Origin: Lachnospiraceae bacterium
Lineage (GTDB): Bacteria; Bacillota; Clostridia; Lachnospirales; Lachnospiraceae
Direction: 5' to 3'
DNA: 64,000 nucleotides
Assembly (NCBI GenBank): GCA_022845895.1
Contig: AP025573.1
Coordinates: 2,638,501 to 2,702,500, forward strand
Under the pieces are notes generated by a model, which saw nothing but the letters and a program-made list of their open reading frames with translations, made no database searches and was not told the DNA's origin. The translations under genes and the position numbers were made by a program. Every line of letters begins with the position of its first letter. Position 1 is the first letter of the stretch. Below, piece after piece: positions 26,289 through 35,074 of the stretch.

Positions 26289-26972
26289 TTAACTGTTTAT
26301 CAGTAATTTACTTTTTTCCAATCCCGCTCTATATTCTTCTTCCGTTATTCTGCCTAGCCGCAGCAGATAATCTCCCAAATCCTCCGAAGTAGCCAATCCC
26401 TCCGTATTGATTCCTTCTTTACAGAAAACCTTTTGCACAGTCTGAAACATAATCTTCCAATCATTATAGAAAGTTATATTTCTTATATATTTTAAATCAA
26501 ATTTGAATTTTTCGTCCCAATTAATATTATTTCTGCCATTTACTTGTGCAAGGCCTGTCAAACCTGGTCTGACCCTGTGCCGTTTCCTTTGTTCCTTGTC
26601 CATGAATACCAAATCTTTAACTAGCTGCGGACGTGGACCGACAATGGCCAGGCTTCCATTCAGTATATTAAACAATTCAGGAAGCTCATCGAGGCTTGTT
26701 CCTCTCAGCCACTCTCCAAAACTGGTCATCCTGTCTTTATCCGGCAGCAATTCTCCATGTTTATCTTTCTTATCGGTCATCGTCCTAAATTTATATAACG
26801 TAAATATTTTATTATTCAATCCGGGACGTTTCTGCTTAAAAATTACCGGACTTCCTAGTTTTATTTTTACCAGCAGCGATACTATAATCAATACAGGGCT
26901 TAAAATTATACTTACTGCCAGCGCTATAGCAAAATCTTGTACCCTTTTTATAAAGTGTGCATATAAATTCAT
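26289..26972 (-). CDS. Initiating phosphoglycosyltransferase (PglC/WcfS-like bacterial sugar transferase)
   Basis: The 227-residue monotopic enzyme has a re-entrant N-terminal hydrophobic helix (about 12-36) and the compact catalytic domain: KQKRPGLNNKIFTLYKFRTM, the Asp-Glu dyad in SLDELPELFNILNG, VGPRPQ and RVRPGLTGLAQVNGRN. It transfers a phospho-amino-sugar from UDP to undecaprenyl phosphate, starting polymer synthesis. The extra tail (about 195-227, with LGDYLLRLGRI) is unusual but not clearly a domain. It is flanked by two DegT aminotransferases that probably make its donor. It is the only initiating transferase seen in the window. Confidence 0.93.
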   Translation of the reverse strand: MNLYAHFIKRVQDFAIALAVSIILSPVLIIVSLLVKIKLGSPVIFKQKRPGLNNKIFTLYKFRTMTDKKDKHGELLPDKDRMTSFGEWLRGTSLDELPELFNILNGSLAIVGPRPQLVKDLVFMDKEQRKRHRVRPGLTGLAQVNGRNNINWDEKFKFDLKYIRNITFYNDWKIMFQTVQKVFCKEGINTEGLATSEDLGDYLLRLGRITEEEYRAGLEKSKLLINS

Positions 26973-26998
26973 ATTTCAAATAATTATCCTTTTTTTAA

Positions 26999-28171
26999 TT
27001 AAAACATTGTTTTTATAATTTCTATTACTGAATTTTGTATATCTTCAGTCATCTTAAGGTCACTCGGAAGACATAATCCACGTTCAAAAATGTCTTTACC
27101 CACATATTCATCACCTGATGCAATAAAATCATTACTTTCATAAACAGGCTGCATATGCATCGGCCTCCATATCAATCTCGACTCTACATTATAGCTTTCC
27201 AGCTTTCTCCTTATTTCATCAGGTGTCGTCTTACACCCTCTGTCCAGAAGGATACAGCTTAGCCAAAAATTAGGCATGCTGCATGTCTCATAAGGATTCA
27301 TTGATAAAGGCAGATCGCTAAAGCCTTCTTTATAATTTTCATATATTTCTCTTTTTTTCTTGCAATGCTGGTCCAAATGAAGGAGCTGACCTCTTCCTAT
27401 TCCTGCGATGATATTGCTCATTCTATAGTTATATCCTATTTCCTTGTGGTAATAATAAGGCAGATCCTCCCGGGCCTGTGTTGCCCAGAACTTAGCTTTT
27501 TTTAATGCATCTGTATCATCTGACAGCAGCATGCCTCCGCCCGATGTCGTAATAATCTTGTTTCCGTTGAAGCTTATCGCATTATACACTCCAAAGCGTC
27601 CTGTCTGCATTCCTTTATATGTGGCCCCTAATGACTCTGCCGCATCCTCAATCAGCAATGTCTCATATTCATTACAGATATCCCTGATTTCATCCAGCTT
27701 GGCCGGAGTACCATAGAGATTTGCCACAATCACCGCTTTTGGTTTCTTGTACAATTTACCATCTTCATGTACTTTATCATCATATTTTTGAAACGCTTTT
27801 CTTAATGCCACGGGATCCATATTCCAGGTATCCCTTTCTGCATCAATAAAAACAGCATTTCCTCCTTCATAAGATATAGGATTTACCGTCGCGGCAAAAG
27901 TGAGGTCTGAGCAAAACACCGTATCATCTGCTTCAATTCCTGCAAGTTTTACCGCCAGATGTATTGCAGCAGTTCCGGATGATAAAGCGGTTGCACCAAC
28001 ACACCCGATAAATTCTGCCATATCCTTCTCAAATGCGTCTACATTTGTTCCCAGAGGTGCAATCCAATTAGTGTCAAATGCTTCCTTTATATATATTTGT
28101 TCATCTCCATGCATAGTTGGACTGGACATAAAGACTCTGTTTTCGAATTTTTCAATCCTGCTCTTACTCAT
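26999..28171 (-). CDS. UDP-4-amino-sugar aminotransferase (PglE-like, DegT family)
   Basis: The 390-residue PLP enzyme resembles PglE: MSSPTMHGDEQIYIKEAFDTN-type N-terminus, ALSSGTAAIHLAVKLAG, SDLTFAATVNPI, LIEDAAESLGATY and the catalytic lysine in SFNGNKIITTSGGG. It would convert the 4-keto product of the PglF-like dehydratase into a 4-amino sugar. The ATG is 2 bp after the stop of the permuted glycosyltransferase, with AGAAAGGG upstream. No PglD-type N-acetyltransferase was found next to it, so the 4-amine may remain free. Confidence 0.9.
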   Translation of the reverse strand: MSKSRIEKFENRVFMSSPTMHGDEQIYIKEAFDTNWIAPLGTNVDAFEKDMAEFIGCVGATALSSGTAAIHLAVKLAGIEADDTVFCSDLTFAATVNPISYEGGNAVFIDAERDTWNMDPVALRKAFQKYDDKVHEDGKLYKKPKAVIVANLYGTPAKLDEIRDICNEYETLLIEDAAESLGATYKGMQTGRFGVYNAISFNGNKIITTSGGGMLLSDDTDALKKAKFWATQAREDLPYYYHKEIGYNYRMSNIIAGIGRGQLLHLDQHCKKKREIYENYKEGFSDLPLSMNPYETCSMPNFWLSCILLDRGCKTTPDEIRRKLESYNVESRLIWRPMHMQPVYESNDFIASGDEYVGKDIFERGLCLPSDLKMTEDIQNSVIEIIKTMF

Positions 28172-28173
28172 TT

Positions 28174-29439
28174 TTAACCCTTTCTCTTCTTAAAAACATG
28201 CTTTCTAATCAATTTAGCCGCATATATATCCAGAGGATATGTAGAAGCTGTTATAACGACATCTGGATTCATAACCTGTGCTATTCTTTTTGCCCCAATA
28301 CATAGTTTGCTGACAAATTGAAACATTGTCAATGCTCTCTTGACTCCGTTTCCTTCATATTTTCTTGTTTTTATCCAGTAATATTCAACTCCATCTATCA
28401 TCTGCCTTTGAAAATCCTTGGCAACGCATGGATTTTCCCTCCGCAGATGTGAATAATCTGCTGCTATAATCTTTACTTTATGGCCTTTGCGAACCCATTC
28501 TTTCGCTAAGTAGTAAGGTCTGAAGTCCATCCCCATGCTGCTGCTTCCTGCATAATGGTTTATCAGTAATATTGTTGCCTTATTCTTGGGAAATAACGCC
28601 TCATATTTTTCAGCCAGCTTGCCATATTCATAATTCTCCAAGACTGCCTCTTTCCCGTTCTTGCCCATTATCGCCCTATCTTCTTCAGGCATGGCATACA
28701 TCTTTTCGATACAGTCTTTCAGCTTATACTTATCCACCGATGTCTTTATGCCACACTGAAAAGTCTCTACAGGTGTTGCCACATCTGACATGCTGATAAT
28801 AATCGGGCAGCATCCCATCATGGAATCATACATTTTAGTAAAGCTGATGCCATACTTATATATTTCTAACTCTTTTTCTATTCCCATATATACACAGTCA
28901 AAATACTTTAGTAAGTCCGGTATGCTTTTTTTTGGTATAGGCTCTAAAAAAATCACATTTTGAATGCCTTCTTCTTTTACTCGCCCGCACAGGCGTTTTT
29001 TTTCTGCCCCCTTGCCTACCAGGATAAAAACAATGTCTTTATTCTTAATAAGCTCGGCTGCATCTAATAGTCTGTCCAAAGCATTCGATATCGCAAAGCC
29101 GCCAAAATAGCCTACAATAAATTTATTTTCCCCCTTAATTTTGTCTAAGACCTCTTTATGATTTTCTGGAATACATTCGGTTAATTCCCAGTCCGCTTTA
29201 GAAATGCCGTTAGGGATATACACAAATTTCCCACGCTCTAATCCATGCTTTGCCATGTGCGGTTCGGCAAATTCCAATGTGCTTGCGACATAGTCAGCAG
29301 ATTTGTATGACTCATTTTCTCCTCGCTGCATTAGACATACAAAGGGGCTGCTTTTTTTCATCCCGCCAATATCAGTTAATGTTTTTGGCCATAAATCATG
29401 TACCTCATGAATCAAAATCGGCCGATTGTTTATGCTCAT
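28174..29439 (-). CDS. GT4-family glycosyltransferase with swapped (circularly permuted) halves
   Basis: The 421-residue protein has both GT-B halves, but in reverse order. Residues ~1-290 begin INNRPILIHEVHDLWPKTL and match what is normally the end of the acceptor domain plus the whole donor domain (FVYIPNGISKADWE, FIVGYFGGFAISNALDRLLD, SFTKMYDSMMG). Residues ~295-421 begin KATILLINHYAGSSSMGMDF and match the normal N-terminal half of WbuB-like enzymes (PYYLAKEWVRKGHKVKIIAA), ending ASTYPLDIYAAKLIRKH. The start has an AGAGGA site with good spacing, and no extra halves lie in the short flanks. It is a glycosyltransferase of unknown donor in the pglF operon. Confidence 0.85.
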   Translation of the reverse strand: MSINNRPILIHEVHDLWPKTLTDIGGMKKSSPFVCLMQRGENESYKSADYVASTLEFAEPHMAKHGLERGKFVYIPNGISKADWELTECIPENHKEVLDKIKGENKFIVGYFGGFAISNALDRLLDAAELIKNKDIVFILVGKGAEKKRLCGRVKEEGIQNVIFLEPIPKKSIPDLLKYFDCVYMGIEKELEIYKYGISFTKMYDSMMGCCPIIISMSDVATPVETFQCGIKTSVDKYKLKDCIEKMYAMPEEDRAIMGKNGKEAVLENYEYGKLAEKYEALFPKNKATILLINHYAGSSSMGMDFRPYYLAKEWVRKGHKVKIIAADYSHLRRENPCVAKDFQRQMIDGVEYYWIKTRKYEGNGVKRALTMFQFVSKLCIGAKRIAQVMNPDVVITASTYPLDIYAAKLIRKHVFKKRKG

Positions 29440-29509
29440 TACATTCCTCTTTCTTCTTAGATTCTTATACCTGTTTCTCGTTAAACATCAGTATATTAGC
29501 TGGCTCGGG

Positions 29510-31456
29510 TTATTTCCGCTCCTCCACTACAGCTCCTTCGTGGCTGATAGCTCCAAGGCTGTTGAGGACTCTGTAGTTTTTCTCATCCCTGGCTTTATCT
29601 TCCGGTTTGATATGGTAAGTCGTCACAATACCGGCAACTATATTTTTTACTTCTATATCCTCATTAATGGCAGCCTCTTCTAATTTTTTTAACTCACTTA
29701 GAAAATGAACTTCATCAAACTCTAATGGCTCCCCAATATATATCAGATCATTTTGTGTTTTCTGCAGACCTTCGTCTGCTATGAGAAGTTCCTCATATAG
29801 CTTCTCTCCTGGTCTGAGCCCGGTATATTCAATTTCCATATCCACCCCTAAAGTATATCCGGACAAACGAATCAGATTTTTTGCTAAATCTGCAATCTTT
29901 ACAGGTTCCCCCATGTCCAGAACAAATATCTCTCCGCCTTTTGCATAAGCACCAGCCTGCAGGACAAGGGATACAGCTTCTGGTATCGTCATAAAATACC
30001 GGATAATGTCCGGATGGGTAACCGTAACAGGTCCGCCCTCTTCCATCTGCTTTCTAAATAATGGAATTACACTGCCATTACTGCCCAGGACGTTGCCAAA
30101 CCGGACCGCGACATATTCGGTTGCCGAATATTTATTAAATGTCTGAATGACCATTTCACACAAACGTTTAGATGCTCCCATGATATTAGTAGGATTCACC
30201 GCTTTATCCGTTGAAATTAGGACAAACCTTTTTACACCAAATTTATCGGCAGCTCTTGCAGTCTTATAGGTACCAAATACATTATTTTTAATCGCCTCGT
30301 TTGGGCTATCCTCCATCAGGGGGACATGTTTATGTGCTGCAGCATGATATACCACATCGGGCCGATAACGTTCCATCACCCATTCTATCCTTTTTGTATT
30401 ACGGACAGAGCCAATCAGCACTTCCAGACGAAGATGTGGATACTTCTTTTTCAATTCCTGCTGTATATCGTAAGCATTATTCTCATAAATATCAAATATA
30501 ATCAGGCATTTAGGGCAATAATTGGCAATCTGACGGCACAGTTCACTGCCAATCGATCCGCCGCCGCCTGTTATTAATACTGTTTTGTTATTAACATACC
30601 CTGCCACACTGTCCAAGTCAATGTTAATACTGTCCCTCCCAAGCAAGTCCTCAATCGATACTTCTCTAAGCTTGGAGACACTCACCTCTTCGTTAATGAG
30701 CTGATACATTCCTGGCAGTACTTTCAACTTACAGTTCGTCTCGTTGCAGATACGTAATATCTCTTTCGTAGTCTTAGGACCTGCTGAAGGTATGGCCAGA
30801 ATTATCTCTTCAATACTGTATCTCTTAACCGCGGCGATAATATCATCCCGGCCTCCGGCAATTCTGATTCCTTGCAGATACTTTCCCCTTTTTGAAGGGT
30901 TGTCATCAATAATACAGACTACATTACGGTTAAGGTGGCGGCTCGTTTTCAGCTCGTGTATAATGACGCTTCCCGCTTCCCCTGCCCCAATGACCATAGT
31001 ATTTATTAGCCTGCCACCTGAACGCTTAACCTTACTTTGCAACGTCCTCAGCAGTCGATAGGAGAATCTGGTGGACGTTGTCGTCATAGTCAGTAAAAAG
31101 AAATAGATGATGTAATAGCTTCTCGGTACAATCAGATTAAAAATTAAAAATCCCAAAGCCTGGAAAGCTGTAGATAAAATACATGCTGCTATGATGGATG
31201 CGACTTCATGTACGCCTGCATATGTCCAGATACTTTTATATAGATTTAATAGTAAAAAGACAATTATAGTGATGACAACATTAATCAGAGCGTACTTTTT
31301 GATACTGTCAAGATATTCCGGCAATATCCACTCATGGTGGCCTTCATAGCGAATCAAAAGAGAAAGATATGAATTTAGCAGTATGGTGCCAATATCTACT
31401 ATACAAAGTAAGAACATCCTCGTTTTAGAACTTTTTAAATTTATGATATTTTTCAT
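29510..31456 (-). CDS. Membrane-bound UDP-GlcNAc 4,6-dehydratase (PglF/WbpM/CapD family)
   Basis: A 648-residue protein with four N-terminal transmembrane helices (within about residues 10-115), a CoA-binding-like Rossmann segment (VIGAGEAGSVIIHELKTS) and a C-terminal SDR domain with ITGGGGSIGSELCRQ near 295, VYHAAAHKHVPLME, the STDKAV segment and MGASKR in place of YxxxK. This is the family arrangement that converts UDP-GlcNAc to UDP-2-acetamido-4-keto-2,4,6-trideoxyhexose. It is the first gene of its operon, with AGAGGT before the ATG and a promoter about 50 bp upstream. It should feed the two aminotransferases downstream. Confidence 0.93.
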   Translation of the reverse strand: MKNIINLKSSKTRMFLLCIVDIGTILLNSYLSLLIRYEGHHEWILPEYLDSIKKYALINVVITIIVFLLLNLYKSIWTYAGVHEVASIIAACILSTAFQALGFLIFNLIVPRSYYIIYFFLLTMTTTSTRFSYRLLRTLQSKVKRSGGRLINTMVIGAGEAGSVIIHELKTSRHLNRNVVCIIDDNPSKRGKYLQGIRIAGGRDDIIAAVKRYSIEEIILAIPSAGPKTTKEILRICNETNCKLKVLPGMYQLINEEVSVSKLREVSIEDLLGRDSINIDLDSVAGYVNNKTVLITGGGGSIGSELCRQIANYCPKCLIIFDIYENNAYDIQQELKKKYPHLRLEVLIGSVRNTKRIEWVMERYRPDVVYHAAAHKHVPLMEDSPNEAIKNNVFGTYKTARAADKFGVKRFVLISTDKAVNPTNIMGASKRLCEMVIQTFNKYSATEYVAVRFGNVLGSNGSVIPLFRKQMEEGGPVTVTHPDIIRYFMTIPEAVSLVLQAGAYAKGGEIFVLDMGEPVKIADLAKNLIRLSGYTLGVDMEIEYTGLRPGEKLYEELLIADEGLQKTQNDLIYIGEPLEFDEVHFLSELKKLEEAAINEDIEVKNIVAGIVTTYHIKPEDKARDEKNYRVLNSLGAISHEGAVVEERK

Positions 31457-31468
31457 AATATGACCTCT

Positions 31469-31549
31469 TTATTTCAAAATGTTACAAATTTTTTACACTT
31501 AATTATGATATCAAATTTTGGTACAAATTACAATGTTTATATATTACTT
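31469..31549 (-). repeat. 81-bp promoter/leader segment related to 53303-53383
   Basis: From AAGTAATAT to GAAATAA on the minus strand, this segment aligns without gaps to 53303-53383. Identical blocks include AAATTTG before the -10, GTGTAAAAAA after it and TTTGAAATAA at the end. Both copies are 81 bp, contain a promoter with 17-bp spacing, and stop 12-27 bp before a first operon gene. Confidence 0.65.
31505..31533 (-). promoter_or_regulatory. Promoter of the pglF operon
   Basis: TTGTAA (31528-31533) and TATCAT (31505-31510) are spaced 17 bp apart, with TTTGA directly before the -10. A 7-bp inverted repeat (31556-31562 and 31585-31591, GCTAACG/CGTTAGC) lies just upstream of the -35. The ~220-bp gap 31457-31676 holds only these elements, the shared leader and the terminator. 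Confidence 0.65.
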
Positions 31550-31633
31550 AGTGACGCTAACGATTGAAATATGCTGTACATTAACGTTAGCTTTAGTATT
31601 TTCACTTTATTTAAAGTAATTCAGCTGTCAGCA

Positions 31634-31678
31634 AATAAAATACGGCAGTATCATTGAGTGATACTGCCGTATTTTATT
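31634..31678 (-). terminator. Strong terminator after the GH25 lysozyme gene
   Basis: A perfect 20-bp stem (31634-31653 and 31659-31678) with a 5-nt loop overlaps the lysozyme stop codon. A/T tracts flank both sides, so it could act in either direction. It ends the ~21.7 kb polysaccharide operon just before the pglF promoter. Confidence 0.85.
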
Positions 31679-34600
31679 AATATGATTTATATCCTATATT
31701 CATATCGACATCACCGCTGATTCCAGGGACTCTTCCCTGACTAGAATACTGCCATATCGTAACCGTTCCCGGTCCGTTATATCCATGATCGTGATTCGGG
31801 GTTCCATCTAAAAACCAGCTTGCTACCCATACATCAACATCTGCAAAGCTGCTCATGTCAATTTTATTTCTAAGCCAATCTGTATTTGCATATATCATAA
31901 ACTTATAACCATTATTTTCAATAACTCCCTTATAAGCTTTTATTATAGCCGTCAGTTGTGATTTACTCAGCTTTCCTTGAGTATTTGCATCTTCCACATC
32001 ATACGCTATTGGATAAGTGATGTTATATCCGCTGGCTTTAATAGCATTTATCGTCTCTTTCGCTTCACGCTGCGCCTCAGCTACTGTCATAGCATAGCCG
32101 TACCTATATGCACCTACTGCGACGCCATTTTTAGAAGCACCTGAAATGTTAGCATTGAATTTTGAATCAACTGTCAGGTTTGACATTGTTCCCGACAGAA
32201 CTCTCAGCATCGCAAAATTGATTCCACTGTTTTTCACGCTCTTCCAGTCGATATTTCCTTGATATGCTGATACATCAATGCCTCTTAACGTATCGTCATA
32301 CACCATCATTGTATATGCTACAGATGTTGTCTGGCCTTCTTTATCTTTTACAGCTATCGTATAGGTATGCTCCCCTATTCCTGTAGCTGTAAATGTATAC
32401 GTGTTTTTGGCGCTGTATGACTGCCTTGTAATGGCAGCCCCCTGATATGTCTCAGTAAATCGATACTGCGTCTCCCCGTATCCGCCCGTTGCCGTTGCAG
32501 TTAAAGTCACCCCCGTACCAGTCTTGACCCTCTGTGGCTGACTGCTTTTCATTGAGACAGAAATCTCATATCCCGCCTCCGGCCTAACTGTCACCGAATA
32601 TACAGTTGAACCTATCCTTCCATCCGCATCTCTTACTGCAACCGTATATTTATGCTCGCCTACTCCCTGAAGTACAGTGGTATATGTAGACTTGGTACTG
32701 TATGACTGTACCGTCGTCGAAATCCCCGCGTATGTATCTGTAAAGCGGTATTCATATGGCTCAATGCCATCATCAGCTTTGGCTGCCAGAGTTATCTCTG
32801 TACCTAATACCTCGCTTGCAGAGTTGTTGCTGGTAACAGATATCGAAAGAGGCTTTGGTGTCACTGTCAACGTATATATAATGGAAGTTGTATTTCCCGC
32901 ACTGTCTCTCACTGCAACTGTATATCTATGTACGCCCGCTTTAGCCGCTTTAAACGAATATGCTGCCTTATTGCTGTATGCCTGTACTGTAGTGACATCT
33001 TCCCCATAAGTTTCGGTAAACCGATATTCATAATCACCGCTTCCACCGTTTCCTTTGGCAGTCAATACTATATCTGTTCCTTCTGTTTCTGTAGTGCTTT
33101 TATTGCTTGTAACTGTTAATGATATGGGCGTCTCTTTTATGATAACGTCACAGTTGCTTGAAGCTACATTGCCACTACTGTCGTTCACCGCTACCGTGAA
33201 TCGGTGCAGCCCGTTCCCGGATGCCGTGAATGTATACGTCGGTGTCGAACTGTATGCCTGCACCGTCGTCACCGTTCCGTTGTACGTCTCCGTAAAACGG
33301 TACTCATAGCCTCCTGAGCCGCCGCTTCCCTTTGCCGTCAGCGTCACCTTCTCTCCGGAATTTGCATTGTTTTTGTCACTGCTCACGGACAGCTTCAGCG
33401 CTTCCTCCTTTACCGTCACATCACGGATCCCGGAGGTCACGTTCCCGCTTTTATCTCTCACCGCTACCGTGAATCGGTGCAGCCCGTTCCCGGATGCCGT
33501 GAATGTATACGTCGGTGTCGAACTGTATGCCTGCACCGTCGTCACCGTTCCGTTGTACGTCTCCGTAAAACGGTACTCATAGCCTCCTGAGCCGCCGCTT
33601 CCCTTTGCCGTCAGCGTCACCTTCTCTCCGGAATTTGCATTGTTTTTGTCACTGCTCACGGACAGCTTCAGCGCTTCCTCCTTTACCGTCACATCACGGA
33701 TCCCGGAGGTCACGTTCCCGCTTTTATCTCTCACCGCTACCGTGAATCGGTGCAGCCCGTTCCCGGATGCCGTGAATGTATACGTCGGTGTCGAACTGTA
33801 TGCCTGCACCGTCGTCACCGTTCCGTTGTACGTCTCCGTAAAACGGTACTCATAGCCTCCTGAGCCGCCGCTTCCCTTTGCCGTCAGCGTCACCTTCTCT
33901 CCGGAATTTGCATTGTTTTTGTCACTGCTCACGGACAGCTTCAGCGCTTCCTCCTTTACCGTCACATCACGGATCCCGGAGGTTACGTTCCCGCTTTTAT
34001 CTCTCACCGCTACCGTGAATCGGTGCAGCCCGTTCCCGGATGCCGTGAATGTATACGTCGGCGTCGAACTGTATGCCTGCACCGTCGTCACCGTTCCGTT
34101 GTACGTCTCCGTAAAACGGTACTCATAGCCTCCTGAGCCGCCGCTTCCCTTTGCCGTCAGCGTCACCTTCTCTCCGGAATTTGCATTGTTTTTGTCACTG
34201 CTCACGGACAGCTTCAGCGCTTCCTCCTTTACCGTCACATCACGGATCCCGGAGGTTACGTTCCCGCTTTTATCTCTCACCGCTACCGTGAATCGGTGCA
34301 GCCCGTTCCCGGATGCCGTGAATGTATATGTCGGCGTCGAACTGTACGCCCGCACCGTCGTCGCCGTTCCGTTGTACGTCTCTGTAAAACGGTACTCATA
34401 GTCCCCTGAGCCGCCGCTTCCCTTTGCCGTCAGCGTCACCGAATTCCCTGCATTAACTATGGAGGGCTGGCTGCTATTTATTTCAATTGATAATAATGCC
34501 CTTCCTTCAGGCTGAACACCTATGCTTTGCGTGCTCCTCCTGACTGAATTATTATTATCATCGCTATCTGTAGCTGCAGGTTCCTGGTTCTGGATTTCCT

Positions 34601-35036
34601 GCTCATTTTGTTCTTTTTCAATACCACTTTCGCTCTCTGAAGATACCTCTGCCGCAATAACTTCATAAGCCATCTCCTGCATGGTCACATTCCCTTGCGC
34701 ATCTTTCAGCAATACACGAATTGTGTGAATACCTGCACCTTCAGCACTAAAACTGTAACTGTCTTTGTCACTGAAATCCTGCAATAATTCGGCATCCCCA
34801 TCTTTTTGTATAAAACTATATTCATAGTAATTTTCTGTATTTTTTAATTCGACTTTAGCGGTAACCGTTTCGCCTTCATAGATTATATTATCCTTATCAA
34901 GACTCAAATCTGCATCTTCATTGATATCATAATCATGATTAATGTCTATATTATTCCCCTCCTCAGCTAATGCCAAGGCATTAATCTGGCTGAACAATAA
35001 TGCCGCAATTATAAAACCCGATATTAATTTTTTCAT
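31677..35036 (-). CDS. Secreted GH25 lysozyme with nine β-sandwich repeat modules
   Basis: A 1119-residue exported protein. A signal peptide (about 1-24, ending ALALAEE) is followed by an Asp/Glu/Asn-rich segment and about nine modules of ~90 residues sharing a YEYRFTETY...AYS...YTF...G.HRFTVAV pattern, similar to triple-tyrosine or Ig-like wall modules. Four consecutive modules are almost identical. The C-terminal 200 residues are a GH25 muramidase, with GIDVSAYQGNIDW, YRYGYAMTVAEAQ, the catalytic YDVEDANTQ and TIWQYSSQG. It cleaves peptidoglycan. As the last gene of the polysaccharide operon, it may remodel wall during polymer attachment. Confidence 0.92.
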   Translation of the reverse strand: MKKLISGFIIAALLFSQINALALAEEGNNIDINHDYDINEDADLSLDKDNIIYEGETVTAKVELKNTENYYEYSFIQKDGDAELLQDFSDKDSYSFSAEGAGIHTIRVLLKDAQGNVTMQEMAYEVIAAEVSSESESGIEKEQNEQEIQNQEPAATDSDDNNNSVRRSTQSIGVQPEGRALLSIEINSSQPSIVNAGNSVTLTAKGSGGSGDYEYRFTETYNGTATTVRAYSSTPTYTFTASGNGLHRFTVAVRDKSGNVTSGIRDVTVKEEALKLSVSSDKNNANSGEKVTLTAKGSGGSGGYEYRFTETYNGTVTTVQAYSSTPTYTFTASGNGLHRFTVAVRDKSGNVTSGIRDVTVKEEALKLSVSSDKNNANSGEKVTLTAKGSGGSGGYEYRFTETYNGTVTTVQAYSSTPTYTFTASGNGLHRFTVAVRDKSGNVTSGIRDVTVKEEALKLSVSSDKNNANSGEKVTLTAKGSGGSGGYEYRFTETYNGTVTTVQAYSSTPTYTFTASGNGLHRFTVAVRDKSGNVTSGIRDVTVKEEALKLSVSSDKNNANSGEKVTLTAKGSGGSGGYEYRFTETYNGTVTTVQAYSSTPTYTFTASGNGLHRFTVAVNDSSGNVASSNCDVIIKETPISLTVTSNKSTTETEGTDIVLTAKGNGGSGDYEYRFTETYGEDVTTVQAYSNKAAYSFKAAKAGVHRYTVAVRDSAGNTTSIIYTLTVTPKPLSISVTSNNSASEVLGTEITLAAKADDGIEPYEYRFTDTYAGISTTVQSYSTKSTYTTVLQGVGEHKYTVAVRDADGRIGSTVYSVTVRPEAGYEISVSMKSSQPQRVKTGTGVTLTATATGGYGETQYRFTETYQGAAITRQSYSAKNTYTFTATGIGEHTYTIAVKDKEGQTTSVAYTMMVYDDTLRGIDVSAYQGNIDWKSVKNSGINFAMLRVLSGTMSNLTVDSKFNANISGASKNGVAVGAYRYGYAMTVAEAQREAKETINAIKASGYNITYPIAYDVEDANTQGKLSKSQLTAIIKAYKGVIENNGYKFMIYANTDWLRNKIDMSSFADVDVWVASWFLDGTPNHDHGYNGPGTVTIWQYSSQGRVPGISGDVDMNIGYKSY
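33187..34440 (-). repeat. Tandem near-identical 273-bp repeats inside the lysozyme gene
   Basis: The DNA repeats with a period of exactly 273 bp (91 codons). The GAATTTGCATTG block, for example, recurs near 33358, 33631, 33904 and 34177. About four and a half copies differ at only a few bases, such as GGTCACG versus GGTTACG. Outer modules of the same protein are clearly diverged. This is a pattern of recent unequal recombination, and copy number probably varies between strains. Confidence 0.92.
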
Positions 35037-35074
35037 CTTTAATTTCCTCTTTGTACCGTACTATCTAGTAACAT

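Noticed and set aside
28174..29439. Two separate half-length glycosyltransferase genes instead of one permuted gene
   Set aside because: There is no stop codon or start codon at the junction (LFPKNKATILLIN), and the single frame is uninterrupted from a good ribosome site to its stop.
33055..34401. Regular open frames on the plus strand at 273-bp intervals
   Set aside because: They are the reverse complement of the tandem repeats in the lysozyme gene and have no start signals or independent coding character.
33187..34440. CRISPR-like array
   Set aside because: The repeats are 273 bp, contiguous, without spacers and in frame with a coding sequence.
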